Of a stretch of DNA of 32,081 bases, positions 9,912 to 16,881 are shown one piece after another. A model generated the notes under the pieces. The model saw only the letters and a program-made list of their open reading frames with translations. It searched no databases and was not told the origin of the DNA. The translations under genes and the position numbers were made by a program. Source of the DNA: Fuerstiella sp. (GTDB lineage: Bacteria; Planctomycetota; Planctomycetia; Planctomycetales; Planctomycetaceae). The stretch spans positions 1 to 32,081 of the forward strand of contig JAPYTO010000055.1 of the NCBI GenBank assembly GCA_029941865.1, given 5' to 3'. Every line of letters begins with the position of its first letter. The first letter of the stretch is position 1.

Positions 9912-10991
9912 TCAGAGGGCCGTTGGCTCCAGCAGGTCGTCGCGGCAGCGGTCGTGAGCAAGTCTGGCCACGGCAAACGCACAGGCAGATTCGGAAATCT
10001 GGTAACGAAACATGCCGGACAGCGTGAGTTTGTCGGCGAAGGGAAACGCATCCGAGTGCTGCAACAGACGCTCAACAACGAAGGCTCCGCTGCCGCTTAA
10101 AATGACAGTTGGCTTTTCGATGTCCAGGCAACGTTGATCCGCCGTCTCCATCACCGCAGCCAGTTCGTCCAGCACCTGACTGATGGCGGCCCGCAGATGT
10201 CGACACTGAGCGTCAACAACATGCTGGGCGATCAATTTCAGATCCTGATCTGACAGTTCTGTGGAATCACAGCAAACCATGTGAGCCAGTCGGTTCAGCG
10301 AACACGGTCGAGTCAACGGACGGCCATCGGCGGTGTTGGTATCGTTGGCGTCTTCGCTGACCATGTCGGCAACAAGGTATGCGTCTACGACCGTTGCGAA
10401 TACTTCCGCTGCCACGGGACATTGCTGTCCATGCAACGGAACGGTATCAACAATTGCGCAGATTGGTGTTCGGGCAGCTCCCGTGTAGACCAGTTCTCCG
10501 GATAACAGGCGGTCAGGATCGTTCAGCCCGGCGGGCACCGGAAATCCGTCCAGCAGCGGAATGATGTCCGTTGTTGTGGAGCCCATGTCGATCAGCAGGG
10601 CCGGCCCGTCCGGGACGGCTCGACCAGCCCATGTTGCCAACGCATGCCAGTTCGCGGCGGAGACAAGTGTCGGCAGTTCGCGTGCATCGTCGGGTTCGGC
10701 AAACTCGCCGGACGTTAACCAGACTCGCAGCGGCACGTCCGGAAAACTTTCTTCCACCGCCCTGATCACAAACTCAACACCCTCAGCCTTTGTTTGAAAA
10801 CAGTCAGCCAGTTCGGCGGTCAATGTTAAGGCCACCATGTCCGGATTACTTTGTTCTGCGGCCAGGGCTCGCAGCGCCGCAGGCAGTTCTTCTTTCTGTT
10901 GCCACATCGCAAACGGCACCGCAGTCGTATGCCCGTCTGCATCCGACGCCTTGATATTCGCTCCGCCAATGTCCAGTCCCAGAACTCTCAT
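9912..10991 (-). CDS. MfnF-like hydantoinase/oxoprolinase-fold protein of the H4MPT/methanofuran C1 pathway
   Basis: The 359-residue product has an ASKHA ATPase layout: phosphate-1 motif GLDIGGANIKASD at the N-terminus, phosphate-2 motif LLIDMGSTTTDIIPL in the middle and an adenosine-type motif VILSGSGAF near the C-terminus. Together with runs such as LTAELADCFQTKAEGV, AANWHALATWAGR and LLSGELVYTGAARTPICA, it matches what I know of the tetrahydromethanopterin-linked C1-transfer family, which includes archaeal MfnF. MfnF condenses the tyramine-glutamate and aminomethylfuran parts of methanofuran. Planctomycetes are known to carry H4MPT/methanofuran C1 enzymes, so a role in making the furan cofactor for formaldehyde oxidation is reasonable but inferred. 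Its ATG overlaps the stop of the response regulator by 4 nt (ATGA), so the two are translationally coupled. No other C1 genes are in the window. Confidence 0.85.
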   Translation of the reverse strand: MRVLGLDIGGANIKASDADGHTTAVPFAMWQQKEELPAALRALAAEQSNPDMVALTLTAELADCFQTKAEGVEFVIRAVEESFPDVPLRVWLTSGEFAEPDDARELPTLVSAANWHALATWAGRAVPDGPALLIDMGSTTTDIIPLLDGFPVPAGLNDPDRLLSGELVYTGAARTPICAIVDTVPLHGQQCPVAAEVFATVVDAYLVADMVSEDANDTNTADGRPLTRPCSLNRLAHMVCCDSTELSDQDLKLIAQHVVDAQCRHLRAAISQVLDELAAVMETADQRCLDIEKPTVILSGSGAFVVERLLQHSDAFPFADKLTLSGMFRYQISESACAFAVARLAHDRCRDDLLEPTAL

Positions 10992-11752
10992 GTTGCCTCT
11001 GCAGTGGTTGCGGTATCAACGTCGTCGTCGTCGACGGCACCATCGGGATCACGGAAAAAACGATAACCGGTGCCCCGGACGGAAACCAGATGCTTAGGAT
11101 TTGCCGGGTCGACTTCGATCATTTTGCGCAGACGCATAACAAAATTGTCGATGGATCGACTGGTGATCTCGGCCGAATCCCGCCAGACGTCCGACTGCAG
11201 CCGACTGCGGGACAGAACGACGCCGTCGTACTTCAGGAAATAACGTAGCAGCTCCTGTTCTCGTGTTGTCAGTGCGTGCACCTCACCACCGTTGTGCAGT
11301 TCAAACCGGCCAAAATCGACCTGGACATTCCCAAATCGCTCGACATCGTGCACGGTGCGAGTCGTCGCGCTGCTGTCGAGTGTCCGGCGACGAACCTCCA
11401 GAAGACGGCGGACTCGACTGAGCAATTCCGGCAGGGCAAATGGTTTTGTGATGTACTGATCAACGCCACAGTCGAATGCCTGAGCCTTGTCTTCGGCCAG
11501 CGTTCTGGCAGTGAGTGCCAGCACCGGGACGTCCTCGTCAACTCTGCGTAACTCACGGCACGTTTCGTAGCCGCTCATTTGCGGCAGCATCAGGTCCAGC
11601 ACGATCAGATCGAACGGTGGCGTCGCGTCGCGATGCAGGTCCAATGCCGTTCGGCCATCGCCTGCCACGCTGACTCGGTAGCCCTCCTGTTCGAAGTTGA
11701 AACGCAGTATCTTCGCGATATTCTCTTCATCTTCGACGACCAGTATATACAC
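10988..11752 (-). CDS. OmpR/PhoB-type response regulator
   Basis: The 254-residue product has a receiver domain at residues 1-120 with the acidic pair E7/D8, phospho-acceptor D53 (in LIVLDLMLPQMSG), the switch threonine T81 and K103 (in YITKPF). A winged-helix OmpR-type DNA-binding domain covers about 140-235 (LTTREQELLRYFL, SRSIDNFVMRLRKMIE, VRGTGYRF). The C-terminus is an acidic tail. The start is GTG at 11752, three nt after the kinase stop. The kinase, regulator and MfnF-like genes form one operon by spacing (3-nt gap, then 4-nt overlap). Its targets cannot be read from sequence. Confidence 0.95.
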   Translation of the reverse strand: MYILVVEDEENIAKILRFNFEQEGYRVSVAGDGRTALDLHRDATPPFDLIVLDLMLPQMSGYETCRELRRVDEDVPVLALTARTLAEDKAQAFDCGVDQYITKPFALPELLSRVRRLLEVRRRTLDSSATTRTVHDVERFGNVQVDFGRFELHNGGEVHALTTREQELLRYFLKYDGVVLSRSRLQSDVWRDSAEITSRSIDNFVMRLRKMIEVDPANPKHLVSVRGTGYRFFRDPDGAVDDDDVDTATTAEAT

Positions 11753-11755
11753 TGC

Positions 11756-12748
11756 TCAGACCCTCGCTTTCTCGCCGGTTTCTACAGACCCTTTTGCCGT
11801 GTCGTGAACAGAGGCTGAATCGGTCGGTTTGTCGGTCGGTCTTGCGAGTAGTCGGCCCGGAAGAGTGACTTCGAATACGCTGCCCGCGCCGTCCGGACCG
11901 TCAGAAATTGTCACTCGGCCCTTCATGATACCAACCAGCGTGCGGACGATGTACAACCCCAGCCCTGTGCCTTTGCGAGTACGCTGTAACTCATCACTGC
12001 CACGAAAGAATAATTGGAAAACCTGATGTCTTTGGTCTTCGGGAACGCCGGCGCCGTGATCATGAACGCGGATGACAATTCTGTCGCGACCCCGTACCAT
12101 AGCCGAAACATGCACCTTGGGCGGATCACCGCCGTACTTCACAGCGTTGTCCATCAGATTGCCAAAAATCATTTCCAGCAACATTCTGCGGGCATCAAGA
12201 TGCAACGGTGCCAGGTCAAAGGCAAACACTTCCGCAAGTTCGTGTTTGTGATGCCGACAGGCAACTTCGGCACAGTCTGTCAACAGGTCGCTTAGGTTGA
12301 CACGTTCCGGCTCCGTTTGGCTGCCAATGGCGTCCAGTCGTCCGACTTCCAGTAGCTGATTGATGAGCCGATCGAGCCGTTCCAACTCCGTTTCCATTGT
12401 CTCATAAAACTCGCGACGATCGGTTTCGTTGAGTTCCCGCATTAACAATGTGTCCAGATACAAGCGCAGGGCTGCGATGGGTGTCTTGAGTTCATGAGTC
12501 ACGCTGTCAACGAAGTTCGACTGCCTTCGGTTCAGCTGGATTTCCTTAATCGTCAGTACAGAATAGAACGAAATGCCGAACAGACTGATGCCCAGTGCGA
12601 TTGATCCCAGCACCAGGGCGAGCCATGCCTGCTGCTGAGCGAGCAGAATGATCAGCACCAGCATCAACGTGAGGTTCAAAGTGCCGAGGACTGCGCTGGT
12701 CCAGATCGGCAGCTTCAGGTGAGATCGTTTTCGGCGAAAGTCGGCCAT
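11756..12748 (-). CDS. Membrane histidine kinase without a periplasmic sensor domain
   Basis: The 330-residue product has two hydrophobic helices (about 13-36 and 42-66) separated by only a few residues, so almost nothing is exposed outside. A HisKA dimerisation domain has the phospho-acceptor H85 in FVDSVTHELKTPIAAL. The ATPase domain has the N box (GNLMDNAVKYGG), G1 (HDHGAGVP) and G2 (KGTGLGLYIV). About 30 polar residues follow the catalytic core. It would phosphorylate the adjacent regulator. The lack of a sensor loop suggests it senses within the membrane or through a partner; this is inference. The start is ATG at 12748. Confidence 0.93.
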   Translation of the reverse strand: MADFRRKRSHLKLPIWTSAVLGTLNLTLMLVLIILLAQQQAWLALVLGSIALGISLFGISFYSVLTIKEIQLNRRQSNFVDSVTHELKTPIAALRLYLDTLLMRELNETDRREFYETMETELERLDRLINQLLEVGRLDAIGSQTEPERVNLSDLLTDCAEVACRHHKHELAEVFAFDLAPLHLDARRMLLEMIFGNLMDNAVKYGGDPPKVHVSAMVRGRDRIVIRVHDHGAGVPEDQRHQVFQLFFRGSDELQRTRKGTGLGLYIVRTLVGIMKGRVTISDGPDGAGSVFEVTLPGRLLARPTDKPTDSASVHDTAKGSVETGEKARV

Positions 12749-12987
12749 CGGGGTTTTGCCGCGTTGCTGATGGGTGGGGGGTGTCTAATCTTACCCACCG
12801 GTGCCGCGTTCGGACAGCAGCCACGTTGGGAATTGTGCCCGGTCCAGCCAGAGTGGACCGTGGACAACCGTGGGAAAGGCCACACGGACACGCTGTTGCA
12901 CCTGTCTACACTCGTCGATTCGCAGACCAATCCGGCCGGAACAGGCAACAGACATCCCGGGATTGGGGGCAAAAATCGCGATTGCAA
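12749..12987. other. Intergenic region ahead of the kinase operon
   Basis: This 239-bp gap between the desaturase stop and the kinase start should contain the operon promoter. It holds a 6-bp hairpin (ggtcca 12841-12846, tggacc 12854-12859, 7-nt loop) of unknown role. I could not choose a promoter. Confidence 0.4.
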
Positions 12988-14205
12988 CTATGCTGATACG
13001 ACGACAGGTTGTCCCATCCGTTTGAGCCACAGAAAGTGTGACTTCACCGCGGAGCGCATGGTCGGGTGCGCATGATAGGGGACATTAAATTCAGCCGCCG
13101 TTTGTTCCACGATCTTTGCCAACGCCGGATAATGAAGGTGGCAGATGTGAGGGAACAGATGGTGTTCAATCTGAAAATTCAGACCTCCGGTGAACCACGA
13201 CACCAATCGACTTTCCCTGGCAAAATCGACCGTTGTGACGACCTGGTGCACGGCCCAGGAGTTATCGATTCTCATCGATTCGGGTTCGGGCTGGTGAAAC
13301 TCCGCCTGCTCCACACAGTGAGCCAGCTGAAACACGACGCTTAGCACGACTCCCTGCCCAAAGGACGCCACAAAGAACCACAGTACGACATGGTGCCAGT
13401 CATGCAGATACATCGGCAGTGCAAACGCCAGCGCCAGAAAGACAATTTTGCCGACCAGCATGAACACCAGAGCCAATGGTTTGACACGCGGCATTTTTGT
13501 GTCCCCGATACGCCCTGTGATCAGGCCCGCGGCATCGTCATAGAACTGCCACTTAAAGGTGATGAAGCCGTACAGAAACCACAGATAAACGTGCTGAAAC
13601 CGGTGGAAACCCAAGCGCCGCTGGTGAGGTGACAGACGTCCCAGGGGTCCCACGTCAATGTCGTCATCGATACCCGCGATGTTCGTGTACGAATGATGGA
13701 TAACATTGTGTTTTTTTTTCCAGAAGTACGAACTGCCACCAAGGATGTCCAGCGTAAATGCCATCAGGTGGTTGACCAGCGGGAATCGCGAATACGATCC
13801 GTGTCCGCCGTCGTGCATGATGTTGAATCCCACCGCGGACATCGCCACACCAAGAGAAACCGACAGTGCCAATGCCTGAGGCCAGGTGGTCGCCCAGAAT
13901 ACGAGACCCACGTAGGACAGGAACAGCCAGGTCAGAATAACCGCTGTCTTGACGTACATCCGAAGATTGTCGCGTTTCGGCAGGTCCGTCTCAACGAAAT
14001 AGGCATCCACTCGCTCTCGCAATGCCTGCATGAAGCCATCGGATTTTCCGAATTTGACGAGCTTTGGGTCAGGGAGACCTGAAGAAATATCTGACATTTT
14101 TGTATTCGGACGAAACACACGGTGCGGAAACTCGGCCGCGTCAAAGGACGTAGCCCGCGGCACAAACAGGTTGTACAGCGGCGGCAGTTTATCAGAGTCC
14201 ACCAT
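12988..14205 (-). CDS. Membrane fatty acid desaturase (acyl-CoA/lipid type)
   Basis: The product is 405 residues from the ATG at 14205. It has the three histidine boxes of membrane di-iron desaturases: HDGGH at 131-135, HNVIHH at 166-171 and QIEHH at 345-349. The boxes sit among hydrophobic segments (about 85-130, 150-160, 245-295). The enzyme would introduce a double bond into membrane-lipid acyl chains using O2 and an electron donor. Front-end-type features (a QxxHH third box) are seen, but no fused cytochrome b5 domain. An in-frame ATG at 14097 (residue 37, MSDISSG) gives 369 residues, nearer the usual family length. The upstream 36 codons have coding-like codon use, so I kept the longer form; the start is uncertain. 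Confidence 0.9.
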   Translation of the reverse strand: MVDSDKLPPLYNLFVPRATSFDAAEFPHRVFRPNTKMSDISSGLPDPKLVKFGKSDGFMQALRERVDAYFVETDLPKRDNLRMYVKTAVILTWLFLSYVGLVFWATTWPQALALSVSLGVAMSAVGFNIMHDGGHGSYSRFPLVNHLMAFTLDILGGSSYFWKKKHNVIHHSYTNIAGIDDDIDVGPLGRLSPHQRRLGFHRFQHVYLWFLYGFITFKWQFYDDAAGLITGRIGDTKMPRVKPLALVFMLVGKIVFLALAFALPMYLHDWHHVVLWFFVASFGQGVVLSVVFQLAHCVEQAEFHQPEPESMRIDNSWAVHQVVTTVDFARESRLVSWFTGGLNFQIEHHLFPHICHLHYPALAKIVEQTAAEFNVPYHAHPTMRSAVKSHFLWLKRMGQPVVVSA

Positions 14206-14502
14206 CTCATGCGCTTGAGTCGTCGTCTTGTTTCGAAAGCCGCCTCAAAGTCGCAGGCCCGCCTGTACCGTTTCGCGGACGTGGGCCGTAAGGGCGCTTC
14301 ACTTCGGTTTGCGGCAGAAAAAACATTGAGTTTGAACGCTTCCTGACGCGAATCTTTCTGCGGATGAACTGATCTTTCCGGATGCAATGCGGCTTCCTTA
14401 CTAAGGTGGTAGTTGAGTCGGGACCGAAGTACAGTCCCTCAGTCGGGCTGCACCGACTGCCAATAAGTACTTCGTTTCACTGTCCGAACAAGCGTCCGCT
14501 TT
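14206..14502. promoter_or_regulatory. Divergent promoter region
   Basis: This 297-bp region lies between the divergently read desaturase and the sugar-binding-fold-like protein, so promoters for both should be here. It contains a perfect 7-bp hairpin (cagtcgg 14440-14446, ccgactg 14453-14459, loop gctgca) about 45 nt before the GTG at 14503, and a gtcggga repeat just upstream of it. I could not assign -35/-10 boxes with confidence. Confidence 0.45.
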
Positions 14503-15162
14503 GTGAACCAGATCATTCCGCCCTCGTTGCTGTTCGACTTTTCACTGCCCGTCAGACAGTGTTCTTCACCATCTCATCGCAAGACAGGGCGGCTGTTGAA
14601 ACCGTCTGAAGTGTCATCATTGTTTATGCCAGCATCACTGAACGACCAGCCCTTGTTTGCAACGGTCACGGCAGGCTGGAATCCAAAGGGGCTGGGATTT
14701 GTGTTCCACGTTTCCGGCAAACCAGAATCCTGTGCCGGCAGCAGCGGTGACGTCAAACACTCCGACTGTGCACTGATCTGGATCGATACCCGCCCCGCCG
14801 GTAACGTGCACCGAGCGACCGAGTATTGCCACCACTTTGCCTGCCTTCCATCAGATGACCAGGCCGAAGGAAAGCCGTCTGTCGTTGTACAGCCGATTGC
14901 TCAGCAAAGGATACAGCGAACCGAATCAAATCCGGAGAAGATGATCTGCCGGACGCATTCGAGGAAAGATGGCTACGAACTGGAAGTCTGGATACCTGGT
15001 GATCAGTTGAACGGTTTTCGTGAAATCAGCGACCTGGGAAAGGTGGGGTTCTATTGCGTCGTGCAGGACAGCCATCTGGGAGACCAGCCGCTGATTGTGG
15101 GCGATGATTTCCCGACAAGCTACGACCCATCCACATGGATCCAACTGGAGTTGCAGTCGTGA
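14503..15162 (+). CDS. Small soluble protein with CBM9/DOMON-like pattern, function unknown
   Basis: The 219-residue product starts at a GTG (MNQIIPPSLLFDFSLP); no signal peptide is visible. It carries the pattern DVKHSDCALIWIDTR followed by NVHRATEYCHHFACLP and a late YELEVWIPGDQL, then DLGKVGFYCVVQD. These recall planctomycete proteins with a carbohydrate-binding family 9-like beta-sandwich. This is a fold impression from memory; I cannot name a function. It ends in a 4-nt overlap (GTGA) with the next gene, so the two are likely co-translated. The cysteines and histidines in the middle (C, CHHF) could bind metal, but this is speculative. Confidence 0.75.
   Translation: MNQIIPPSLLFDFSLPVRQCSSPSHRKTGRLLKPSEVSSLFMPASLNDQPLFATVTAGWNPKGLGFVFHVSGKPESCAGSSGDVKHSDCALIWIDTRPAGNVHRATEYCHHFACLPSDDQAEGKPSVVVQPIAQQRIQRTESNPEKMICRTHSRKDGYELEVWIPGDQLNGFREISDLGKVGFYCVVQDSHLGDQPLIVGDDFPTSYDPSTWIQLELQS
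15147..15150 (+). promoter_or_regulatory. Ribosome binding site deciding the phosphodiesterase start
   Basis: GGAG lies 8 nt before GTG 15159. This GTG overlaps the stop of the preceding gene and places the signal peptide right at the N-terminus, so it is preferred over the ATG at 15135. Confidence 0.6.
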
Positions 15163-16328
15163 ACCCGTTTGCTTGTTGGTATGCAGCAGCTGCTGCGGTA
15201 GTCCGTGTGCCGGTGGCGATTTTGTTGAGTTTGCTGGTGGCGACCCTACCTGACGCTGCCGTCGCGCAGTCAACGCGGCCCGAACGATCACCGTTGGTCC
15301 AATCGTTGTCACCGGAACGCCAGCGGCGACTGCAGACCATCAGCCAGACGATTTCTGATGAAGTTCCGCTGGTGATTGCACATCGTGGAGCATCGGGTTA
15401 TCTGCCCGAGCATACCACTGAAGCTGCGGCACTGGCTCATGCACTGGGCGCCGACTTTATTGAGCAGGACGTCGTGCTTTCTCAGGACGGCGTCGCAGTT
15501 GTGTTTCACGACGTCACTCTGGAAGAAATCACCAATGTTGCCGACGTGTTTCCAGACCGTGGTCAGAACGGCAGTTACTACGTTTTCGACTTCACGCTTG
15601 CCGAATTGAGACAGTTGAGTGTTTTTGAACGGTTTCCGTCGACCGAAAATTCGGATGGCAACGGACGATTCCCGCAGAATACCGGACGTTTTCGGCTGGC
15701 AACTCTGGATGAACATTTGCAATTGATCCAGGGCCTTAATGTCTCACGCGGTCGGAACGTTGGTGTCTATGTCGAGATCAAACAGCCGCAGCTTCATCGC
15801 GAACAAAACCTGGATTCTTCAAGGGAAGTCCTCCGCGTACTCGGGAAGTACGGCTACAGGAATGCCCACGATCGTGTCTTCGTGCAGTGTTTTGATGAAT
15901 CCGAACTCCATCGACTGAGAACCGAATTGAAGTGTCGACTTCCGCTGATTCAGCTTTTGTCCGATGAACCATCGGACGAACGCCTGGCTCGAATCGCGAA
16001 AGTGGCCGACGGAATCGGCATCAGTATTGCCGCAGTTATCGGCGGGGCTGCTGACGACCCGGCACGCCCACGGGTGACGAATGTCGTCAAGGCTGCTCAT
16101 CAGCACGCGATGTTGGTTCACGCATGGACTCTTCGCACGGATTCCCTGCCGGATTATGCTGCGGATCCGGCAACGATGTTTAACTGGCTGGTAAGAGAAG
16201 CCGGTGTTGATGGAATCTTCACGGACCAGCCGGACATTCTTCTGTCCTGGCGCCAGATCGCACGGGCACAGGGACGAGTGGAGGGGCCGTTCAAGCTGCT
16301 TGGTAACGGCGCATCAGTGAGTGAATGA
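15159..16328 (+). CDS. Secreted glycerophosphodiester phosphodiesterase (GDPD family)
   Basis: The 389-residue product has a signal peptide in the first ~37 residues (hydrophobic core VRVPVAILLSLLVATL, likely cut after AAVAQ). A GDPD TIM barrel follows: IAHRGASGYLPEHT supplies the catalytic His-Arg pair and first metal ligand, IEQDVVLSQDG the acidic metal ligands, and VVFHD the second catalytic histidine. Near the C-terminus are HAWTLRTD and VDGIFTDQPD. The length and motifs fit periplasmic GlpQ-like enzymes that cut glycerophosphodiesters to glycerol-3-phosphate and an alcohol. The start is the GTG at 15159; the upstream gene overlaps by 4 nt. Confidence 0.92.
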   Translation: MNPFACWYAAAAAVVRVPVAILLSLLVATLPDAAVAQSTRPERSPLVQSLSPERQRRLQTISQTISDEVPLVIAHRGASGYLPEHTTEAAALAHALGADFIEQDVVLSQDGVAVVFHDVTLEEITNVADVFPDRGQNGSYYVFDFTLAELRQLSVFERFPSTENSDGNGRFPQNTGRFRLATLDEHLQLIQGLNVSRGRNVGVYVEIKQPQLHREQNLDSSREVLRVLGKYGYRNAHDRVFVQCFDESELHRLRTELKCRLPLIQLLSDEPSDERLARIAKVADGIGISIAAVIGGAADDPARPRVTNVVKAAHQHAMLVHAWTLRTDSLPDYAADPATMFNWLVREAGVDGIFTDQPDILLSWRQIARAQGRVEGPFKLLGNGASVSE

Positions 16329-16881
16329 CCGTGTCTGCCTGGACAGAAAGGCTGCCCTACGTGGTGTCTGACGGCATGTGGAGGTTTCGTGCCGCTGTTC
16401 CGCGACCGGAAAACTCTCGCTGCAGCGGCTCGGCCAAAGAGCTTGCAGGACGTGACTGTGCCTTTGCCGCCGGCCATGTCCAATCCCGCAGGTGTGATCG
16501 AATTTTCAGCGTTTTGTGGTTCTTGACGAACAAAAGTGGGGATGTTTGACGTTGTTGGGTGTGACGTCCTGTATTTCAGAGAGCTGTAATCGCCGCAAAT
16601 GGTGGTCTCAGTTGGCGATACGGCATTTGAGAAGCCGATCAAAAGATTGTCATCGTCATGTTTTCGAACTATGATAATGTGTAGATTGTTGGTTTTCCGC
16701 GTTATGGTCACGCGCAAACCGTCGTTCCTGGTATGCGAACAGGCAGTATTTTCGTCAGCGGCCAATTCGGTTTTGCAATGATTGTGAAAGCCGGTAACAC
16801 TTCTGCCAGGTGAAAACTTATTGTTGGGGCAACGGTTTCCGACTAGTGTCAACGGGTGCTCGGTTCCCACCGTCAGTTCCC
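16329..16881. other. Intergenic region with a promoter, no gene
   Basis: This ~550-bp gap separates the phosphodiesterase from the vWA gene. A 74-codon frame that overlaps the phosphodiesterase stop looks non-coding. The only clear element is the sigma70-like promoter listed separately. Confidence 0.5.
16647..16675 (+). promoter_or_regulatory. Sigma70-like promoter for the vWA gene
   Basis: TTGTCA at 16647-16652 and TATGAT at 16670-16675 are separated by exactly 17 bp, and each differs from consensus at one position. It lies about 200 bp before the vWA protein start and reads toward it. Confidence 0.5.

Noticed and set aside
16325-16549. 74-codon frame overlapping the phosphodiesterase stop by ATGA
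   Set aside because: The overlap looks tempting, but the translation has no hydrophobic core, motif or family resemblance.
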